DNA from: CAZPBN01 sp964584935 | Lineage (GTDB): Bacteria > Acidobacteriota > Aminicenantia > Aminicenantales > Aminicenantaceae | Direction: 5' to 3' | Assembly: GCA_964584935.1 (NCBI GenBank) | Contig: CAZPBN010000028.1 | Coordinates: forward strand, 1 to 20,189 | Length of the DNA stretch: 20,189 nucleotides | Shown here: positions 15,196 to 20,189 of the stretch, piece by piece | Layout of the letters: every line of letters begins with the position of its first letter | Position numbering within the stretch: position 1 is the first letter of the stretch | Position numbers and translations under genes: made by a program | Notes under the pieces: model-generated | What the model saw: the letters and a program-made list of their open reading frames with translations, nothing else | Databases searched by the model: none | Told to the model about the DNA's origin: nothing

Positions 15196-16971
15196 ATGAT
15201 GATTAAAAATAAATTATTGAGTGTTTTGTTTGTGATCTTGGTTTTCACAATTCTTCAATCTCAGATTGACCTGTCAGCTTCTGAAATTGACCTTTCGTTT
15301 GACCACTTTTACGATCATAAAGAACTCACAAAAACACTGAAACTTTTTGAACAAACATACCCTCAATTTGTAACGGTTAAATCGCTGGGAAAATCGTATC
15401 AAGGAAGGGAAATCTGGGCAGCTATAATTAACAATCCGGATACAGGAGCAGACCACACCAAACCGGGTTATTACATTGATGGAAATATTCACGGAAATGA
15501 GATACAAGGAACCGAAGTGGCAATATATGCGGTTTGGTATTTGCTCAAGAATTACGGAAAAACAGATTTAGCCTCCCGCCTTCTCAATGAAAAAGCATTC
15601 TATGTGATTCCAACCATGAATCCTGACAGCCGCGACCACTACATAAATAAAGTTTCAGACCCGAACTCACCCCGAACAGGTCTTATCCCCCATGATGATG
15701 ACAAGGACGGAGCTTTAGATGAGGATGGTCCCGAAGACCTGGATGGAGATGGTTCTATTACTTATATGAGGAAAAAAGATCCCCACGGGAACTTCAAGTC
15801 CCATCCTGAGAATCCAAAGATGATGATACCGGTTAAGCCAGGAGAAAAGGGAGAGTATATTCTTTTAGGACAGGAGGGTATTGATAACGATGGTGACGGG
15901 AGAATCAATGAAGACGGACCCGGCGGATATGATATGAACCGGAATTATGGATACAACTGGCAGCCAAATTATGTCCAGAGAGGAGCCGGGAACTATCCCT
16001 TTTGTTTTCCTGAAACCAAAGCAACCCGGGATTTCTTGCTGGCTCACCCCAATATTCTGGGAGCCCAGAATTTTCATAATTTTGGAGGAATGATATTGAG
16101 AGGTCCGGGCGCCAAAAACCTTGGAGAATATCCTATTCAAGATCGAAGAGTTTATGATTATATCGGTGAAAAAGGGAAAAAAATTCTTCCTGGATATGTC
16201 TATGTGGTTGTCTACAAGGATATGTACACCGTTTATGGCGGAAGTATTGATTATCTTTATAATGTTCTTGGAATTTATACCTTCACAAATGAACTGGATA
16301 TGGATGCTTTTGGTTCATTGCCTTTCGGAGAGGAAAAAAGCGAAGAGAAGGAAGATCCTGAAAGAGGAATTAGAGGAATGGCATTTCCTTTCCAGAGTAT
16401 GGATGAGCTCATCTACCATGACCTGGTTCTAATGGAAGAGCACTACACGGATTGGCATTCTTATGAACATCCCCTGTATGGTGAAATAGAAATCGGAGGC
16501 ATTAAAAAATTCGGACGCCGTGTCCCTCCGCTGTTTAAGCTGGCAGAAACATGTCATAGAAATGCGGCATTCTGTTTGTACCATGCGGATCAACTCCCTC
16601 GCCTTGAATTTCAGAAAACCGAGTTAAAAAGGATTGAAAAGGGAACTTATCAATTGGATATTACCATTGAGAACACAAGGGTAACTCCTACCATTTCCGC
16701 TGTAGCCCTTCAGAATAAGATTCACCGCGTGGACAGATTAAAAGTCAACGGAAATAAGGTGAAACTCATCGCTGCCGGGAAATTAACCGATAAATTTCGG
16801 GAAATTACTCAAGAAGTCAAGATATTCGATAATTCTATTTGGGTGGACTCAGGGATTCCTGGTTTTGGAGTAGTGAGTTATCGATTCATTATCAAAGGAA
16901 AAGGTCAGATCCAATTAACCTATGACTCATTGAAAGGCGGAACCTATACCAAGACTTTGGAATTAAATTAG
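15196..16971 (+). CDS. M14-family zinc carboxypeptidase, exported
   Basis: Zinc carboxypeptidases of family M14 remove residues from peptide C-termini. GGAGG at 15186-15190 selects the ATG at 15196 (591 residues) and a signal peptide (MMIKNKLLSVLFVILVFTIL). The zinc motif HGNE is intact at His99 and Glu102 (DGNIHGNEIQGTE). The third ligand fits His294 (QNFHNFGG), the substrate-binding pair is N248-R249 (DMNRNYG), and the catalytic Glu fits E366 (FTNELDMD). Between the first zinc motif and NR lies an acidic ~80-residue insert with DDDKDGALDEDG, DLDGDGSI and DNDGDGRINEDG. These are calcium-loop-like repeats similar to EF-hand or thrombospondin-3 loops. A C-terminal beta-sandwich (after ~475) resembles the transthyretin-like tail of carboxypeptidases. 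It is cotranscribed with the inactive paralogue upstream. The enzyme is probably periplasmic or secreted; substrate preference is unknown. Confidence 0.93.
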   Translation: MMIKNKLLSVLFVILVFTILQSQIDLSASEIDLSFDHFYDHKELTKTLKLFEQTYPQFVTVKSLGKSYQGREIWAAIINNPDTGADHTKPGYYIDGNIHGNEIQGTEVAIYAVWYLLKNYGKTDLASRLLNEKAFYVIPTMNPDSRDHYINKVSDPNSPRTGLIPHDDDKDGALDEDGPEDLDGDGSITYMRKKDPHGNFKSHPENPKMMIPVKPGEKGEYILLGQEGIDNDGDGRINEDGPGGYDMNRNYGYNWQPNYVQRGAGNYPFCFPETKATRDFLLAHPNILGAQNFHNFGGMILRGPGAKNLGEYPIQDRRVYDYIGEKGKKILPGYVYVVVYKDMYTVYGGSIDYLYNVLGIYTFTNELDMDAFGSLPFGEEKSEEKEDPERGIRGMAFPFQSMDELIYHDLVLMEEHYTDWHSYEHPLYGEIEIGGIKKFGRRVPPLFKLAETCHRNAAFCLYHADQLPRLEFQKTELKRIEKGTYQLDITIENTRVTPTISAVALQNKIHRVDRLKVNGNKVKLIAAGKLTDKFREITQEVKIFDNSIWVDSGIPGFGVVSYRFIIKGKGQIQLTYDSLKGGTYTKTLELN

Positions 16972-16985
16972 AACGCATCTTTGAA

Positions 16986-17009
16986 GGGCCCGGTCAATGG
17001 ATCGGGCCC
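16986..17009. terminator. GC-rich hairpin between convergent M14 and TldE genes
   Basis: A 10-bp stem (GGGCCCGGTC / GATCGGGCCC, one G-T wobble) with the loop AATG follows the carboxypeptidase stop by 14 bases. There is no T run on either side, so it is a strong hairpin but not a textbook intrinsic terminator. It may block exonucleases or slow transcripts from both directions. Confidence 0.55.
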
Positions 17010-17106
17010 GAAGAGATACATAAATATCCGTTATAGTAACAAAGGTTATTGCTTTATTTTTGTATTAAATATCATCTTACGTCTAACATCTGACGTCTTT
17101 ATAATT

Positions 17107-18441
17107 CTATTTTCCGCCGATGAGCATGCTTTTGATTCTAAAGGTAGGAGCAGTAAAACTTTTATTTAAATCAAGGTCATTTGCTTTCAAATCGATGCTC
17201 TTGAGCATATCATCTGCAGTTCCGGCAATGGTCAAACCTTTAACCGGAAAAGCGATTTTTCCGTCCTCAATCCAGAATCCGGAAGCTCCTCCGCTGAAAT
17301 TCCCATTGACAGGATTGATTCCGTATCCGGTCAAGCCGGTTAAAAGCAGTCCCTTTTTGGTCGCTTTTATTATTTCTTCAGGTGACATATCGCCCGCGGT
17401 CAGGTAAAAATTATGAGAACCAATCCCTGGGATACTTCTGAAATCTCTTCTTGAAGCATTTCCGGTGCTTTGAACACCAGCTCTTTGACCCACAATGGTG
17501 TTGTACATAAATCCTTTCAAGGCTCCGTTTTTCATAATGAATCTTTTCTGGGTCGGAACGCCTTCCCCATCAAAAGGTTTACTTGCCAATCCTTTTGGTA
17601 ACAATCCATCGTCTATAATAGAAACCAAATCAGAACCAATTTTCTTATTCAGTCTTTTTCCGAGAAAGCTCGCCTCTTGAATAACCCTTTCTCCGTTCAC
17701 AGCTCCTAAAATTCCTCCCAAGATTCCTCTGGCAACATCCGGATCAAAAATAACAGCGGCTTTCTGAGTTGTCACCATTCTGGGATCCAGCATCTTATAG
17801 GCATCTTTAGCTGCCTTATCGGCAATTTCTTTGGAGGGCTTCAAATCCGAAAAGTACCGCCTCGAACAATACTCACTTCCGGAAGATTTCTGATCTTTTT
17901 TTTCTGCAACCACAGAAACACCGAAATAGCAATAGGATGTTTTATAACTCTTTCGAAGGCCGTGGGAATTTGCTAAAAATATTTCATTGTCATTCTCTCC
18001 ATATCCGGCTCCAGCGCTTTTAGTGATGCGGCTGTCTTTCATAGCCTGTTTTTCCGTGTTCAAGGCAATTTTTATTTTATCGTCCAGAGGAGTATTTTTT
18101 ATGTCGGGATCGTAGAGGCTCTTGACATCAGAAATTCCTTTATTATCAGGAAGAATATTATTTTTGTCTGAAGTTGTGTGTCGAGCAAAACTGACAGCAC
18201 TATCGACAGCTTGTCCAATTGACTTTTCTGAAAAGTCATTGCAGCTTGAAAATGCCATCTTTCCTTTGATAAAAACTCGCAATCCGCACCCGTGTGAGCT
18301 GGCTTCTTCGATTTTTTCCAAATTATTATTTCTCACTTCAATGCTTAAATTTCGGCTGGATTCCAAAAACACTTCCGCTTCATCAGCGCCTTTTTTTAAA
18401 CATTTGTTGACAAGCTTTTCAGTCAATTCTTTATAATTCAT
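17107..18441 (-). CDS. tldE: TldE/PmbA, metallopeptidase partner subunit
   Basis: This is the second subunit of the TldD-TldE protease, known from microcin B17 maturation and CcdA breakdown. In E. coli it pairs with TldD but has no zinc site. The 444-residue length is normal. Motifs seen include HGCGLRVFIKGKMAFSS (~50-66), SAGAGYGENDNE (~141-152), an ILGGILGAVNGERV stretch at the place of the TldD zinc helix (no HExxxH), DDGLLPKGLASKPFDGEGVPTQ (~282-303), TGNASRRDFRSIPGIGSHNF (~336-355) and GLLLTGLTGYGINPVNGNFSGGASG (~370-394). AAGGAG seven bases ahead of the ATG at 18441 supports this start. There is no signal peptide, unlike its partner. It follows tldD by 23 bases in the same direction. 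Confidence 0.94.
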   Translation of the reverse strand: MNYKELTEKLVNKCLKKGADEAEVFLESSRNLSIEVRNNNLEKIEEASSHGCGLRVFIKGKMAFSSCNDFSEKSIGQAVDSAVSFARHTTSDKNNILPDNKGISDVKSLYDPDIKNTPLDDKIKIALNTEKQAMKDSRITKSAGAGYGENDNEIFLANSHGLRKSYKTSYCYFGVSVVAEKKDQKSSGSEYCSRRYFSDLKPSKEIADKAAKDAYKMLDPRMVTTQKAAVIFDPDVARGILGGILGAVNGERVIQEASFLGKRLNKKIGSDLVSIIDDGLLPKGLASKPFDGEGVPTQKRFIMKNGALKGFMYNTIVGQRAGVQSTGNASRRDFRSIPGIGSHNFYLTAGDMSPEEIIKATKKGLLLTGLTGYGINPVNGNFSGGASGFWIEDGKIAFPVKGLTIAGTADDMLKSIDLKANDLDLNKSFTAPTFRIKSMLIGGK

Positions 18442-18464
18442 GATAGTCTCCTTTTCCGATGATT

Positions 18465-20003
18465 TTAGCCTCTGGCTTTACTTCCGCCAACATTTATACC
18501 TCGAATTCTTACTGTTGGCTGCCCTGCAGAGACTTCTGCGAGTTGACCTTTTCCACATATGCCAGGGCCAAAATCCAAATCATATCCGACAGCATCTATA
18601 TTCGAAATGACGTCTTTACAATTTCCTATCAATGTGGCGCCTTTAACCGGTGTGGTTTTTTTACCGTTTTCAATGAGATACGCTTCTCTGCATGTGAAGT
18701 TAAATACCCCTGTTATGGGATTGACACTCCCCCCGCTCAAACTCTGAACATACAATCCTTTCTTTGTCGAATGGATGATATCTTCAGGATTGTCCTTTCC
18801 TTTGTCAATAAACGTATTCGTCATCCGGGGAATTGGAATGTATCGGAAGCTTTCTCTTCTTCCGTTTCCTGTTCGTTCCATATTGATTTGTTTTGCAGAA
18901 AGAATGTCTGTCATGTATTTTTCAAGAACTCCCTTGCGAATCAATACATTCCGTTTCATCTGGGTTCCTTCATCATCAAAATTGGTGGTTCCTCTTCTGT
19001 TGGGCAGGCTTCCGTCATCAACCATGGTAAAAACAGAGCTTGCCACTTTTTTGCCCAGCTTTCCGGTAAATGCTCCGATTTTTTTTGCGATGTTATCCGC
19101 TTCCAGAGGATGACCAACCGCTTCGTGGACCAGTACTCCTCCCCATCCATTCTGCATCACCACATCCATGATTCCTGCAGGGGCGTCTTCAGCATCCAGC
19201 ATAGCCACAGCTTCCCGGGCAGCACTTCTTGAGACTTCCTCCGGAGTGACCTCATCAAACATTTCAAAACCGGAATGCCGGCTTAATCTTTCCCTGCTCA
19301 TATGCTGGGTTTTTTGGTTAGCCCCCAGAGTTTGAACAATGAAAAATAGCAGTGGAAGCTCATCGTTTAAGAGAAGCCCGTCACTGTTTGCAATTGTCCG
19401 GCCTCTTATTTCATCGTAATAAGAGATGGAAACCATTTTTATTCTGGAATCATAATCAAGAGCTGCCTGGTTGGCTCTTTTCATCACTTCCAGGCGTTTT
19501 TTGTCGGCAATATCTTGCAGAGGGAGCTTGACTGTAATAAATGATTTCCTATGAGCTTTTTTGATATCAACAGGAGGTACTTTTTTTGTCCCTCTGGCAA
19601 TATAGGATGCCACTTCAGCGGCTCTTTTGAGATTGTCTTCGGTGATTTCTTCAGTATAAGCGTATCCTGTTTGAGTCCCTGAAATAACTCTGACTCCAGC
19701 TCCTTGGCTGATTCCAAAAACGGCACTTTTAAATTTAGATTCTTCCATGAGGATTCTTTTTGAAATTCTGTGTTCAACATAAACATCAGCAAATTCTCCT
19801 CCTTTTTCTAGTGCTTTTTGAATAGTCCGGTTGAGTATTTGAGGATTGACATTGATTTGAGTTGAATCAATAGATGAGCCTTTTTGGGCCATCAATTTTG
19901 ATAAAAGAGTTGGAGTTGCGGCAGCAGCGACTCCTCCTTTAAGGCTTAATTCCAGAAATTTACGCCTTGGAATATCTTTGACAAAGTAATTTTTATATTT
20001 CAT
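18465..20003 (-). CDS. tldD: TldD zinc metallopeptidase subunit with Tat signal
   Basis: TldD is the catalytic subunit that cleaves unfolded peptides with TldE. From the ATG at 20003 (512 residues; an AGGGA ribosome-like site lies just upstream), residues 8-38 form a twin-arginine signal (IPRRKFLEL then GGVAAAATPTLL). This points to export in folded form or membrane attachment. An ATG at 20015 adds four residues without a better site. The catalytic HEAVGH is at 293-298 (VLVHEAVGHPLEADN), and the family's C-terminal zinc-binding Cys fits C483 (GICGKGQ). Other family motifs are GAGVRVISGTQTGYAYTEEI (~101-120), MVDDGSLPNRRGTTNFDDEG and NPITGVFNFTCREAYLIENG. E. coli TldD is cytoplasmic, so the Tat signal is notable. 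It is the first gene of a two-gene unit with tldE. Confidence 0.94.
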   Translation of the reverse strand: MKYKNYFVKDIPRRKFLELSLKGGVAAAATPTLLSKLMAQKGSSIDSTQINVNPQILNRTIQKALEKGGEFADVYVEHRISKRILMEESKFKSAVFGISQGAGVRVISGTQTGYAYTEEITEDNLKRAAEVASYIARGTKKVPPVDIKKAHRKSFITVKLPLQDIADKKRLEVMKRANQAALDYDSRIKMVSISYYDEIRGRTIANSDGLLLNDELPLLFFIVQTLGANQKTQHMSRERLSRHSGFEMFDEVTPEEVSRSAAREAVAMLDAEDAPAGIMDVVMQNGWGGVLVHEAVGHPLEADNIAKKIGAFTGKLGKKVASSVFTMVDDGSLPNRRGTTNFDDEGTQMKRNVLIRKGVLEKYMTDILSAKQINMERTGNGRRESFRYIPIPRMTNTFIDKGKDNPEDIIHSTKKGLYVQSLSGGSVNPITGVFNFTCREAYLIENGKKTTPVKGATLIGNCKDVISNIDAVGYDLDFGPGICGKGQLAEVSAGQPTVRIRGINVGGSKARG

Positions 20004-20045
20004 ATTTTCCCTCATAATAAATAAATTTTTTTATTATTTAAAATT

Positions 20046-20075
20046 CATATAATCATATGAAAATTTAAATGTCAA
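20046..20075 (-). promoter_or_regulatory. Candidate promoter of tldD-tldE
   Basis: On the minus strand a perfect TTGACA (-35, positions 20075-20070) is followed 18 bases on by TATATG (-10-like, positions 20051-20046, four of six matches). The remaining leader to the start codon is about 35 bases of A/T-rich DNA. Confidence 0.5.
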
Positions 20076-20164
20076 TGAGTTATTGAATTGAAGTTCCCCC
20101 ATTTTTTTCTTTATAGGATAATAATAATGAAGTGGGATCAGGTTAATGGGTTCAAAAACACGCA

Positions 20165-20189
20165 GGATTTTCACCAGCGATGAAAATCC
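20165..20189. repeat. Perfect 9-bp hairpin at the window edge
   Basis: GGATTTTCA (20165-20173) and TGAAAATCC (20181-20189) form a perfect 9-bp stem around a seven-base loop. Read to the left, a TTTTT run follows within about ten bases, so it may be the terminator of a gene beyond the window. It could also be the end of a palindromic element. The outer side cannot be seen. Confidence 0.45.

Noticed and set aside
18459..19232. A 257-codon plus-strand open frame opposite tldD
   Set aside because: It lies fully inside the well-supported tldD gene, with no recognisable domain, and reads as a shadow frame.

Overview
The window is a moderately AT-rich bacterial chromosome segment with tightly packed genes and purine-rich Shine-Dalgarno sites. 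An outer-membrane barrel-like protein, a lipoprotein, several Sec-type signal peptides and a Tat signal point to a Gram-negative (diderm) cell. A large BNR-repeat exoprotein, M14 carboxypeptidases with acidic DxDxDG inserts, a Tat-exported TldD and a non-pyrrolysine MttB-type methyltransferase set together recall anaerobic Acidobacteriota / Candidatus Aminicenantes. That assignment is an inference from gene content; there is no rRNA or tRNA in the window.

Left region (1-3373): the end of an SH3b plus outer-membrane-barrel-like protein (its start lies off the window), a small convergent ORF that is a stand-alone piece of the SecD periplasmic P1 domain, a gene-poor stretch, and a minus-strand amidohydrolase-3 lipoprotein.

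Centre (about 3615-9385): one plus-strand unit with an MscS channel, a RACo-type [2Fe-2S]/ASKHA corrinoid-activating ATPase, a B12-binding corrinoid protein, an MttB-superfamily methyltransferase with no in-frame UAG and, after a 280-base repeat-bearing spacer, a protein resembling the MetH reactivation domain. Together these look like a demethylation module for a quaternary or tertiary amine. The methyltransferase would pass a methyl group to the corrinoid protein, and the two activator types would rescue cob(II)alamin. The second methyltransferase, which takes the methyl group off the corrinoid, is not in the window. The placement of MscS just upstream suggests a link to osmolytes, but this is unproven.

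Right-centre (9386-16971): a 490-base non-coding stretch with a terminator and a long AT-rich hairpin. It is followed by a minus-strand 1048-residue secreted BNR/VPS10-like propeller protein, diverging from a pair of M14 carboxypeptidase paralogues. The first paralogue has lost its zinc ligands (HxxE has become ExxH); the second keeps them. A compact overlapping pair of divergent promoters separates the two units.

Right end (17107-20189): a minus-strand tldD-tldE pair in which only TldD carries a Tat signal, preceded by a promoter, with a 9-bp perfect hairpin at the very edge. Overall the window combines peptide breakdown outside the cytoplasm with a B12-dependent C1 module.
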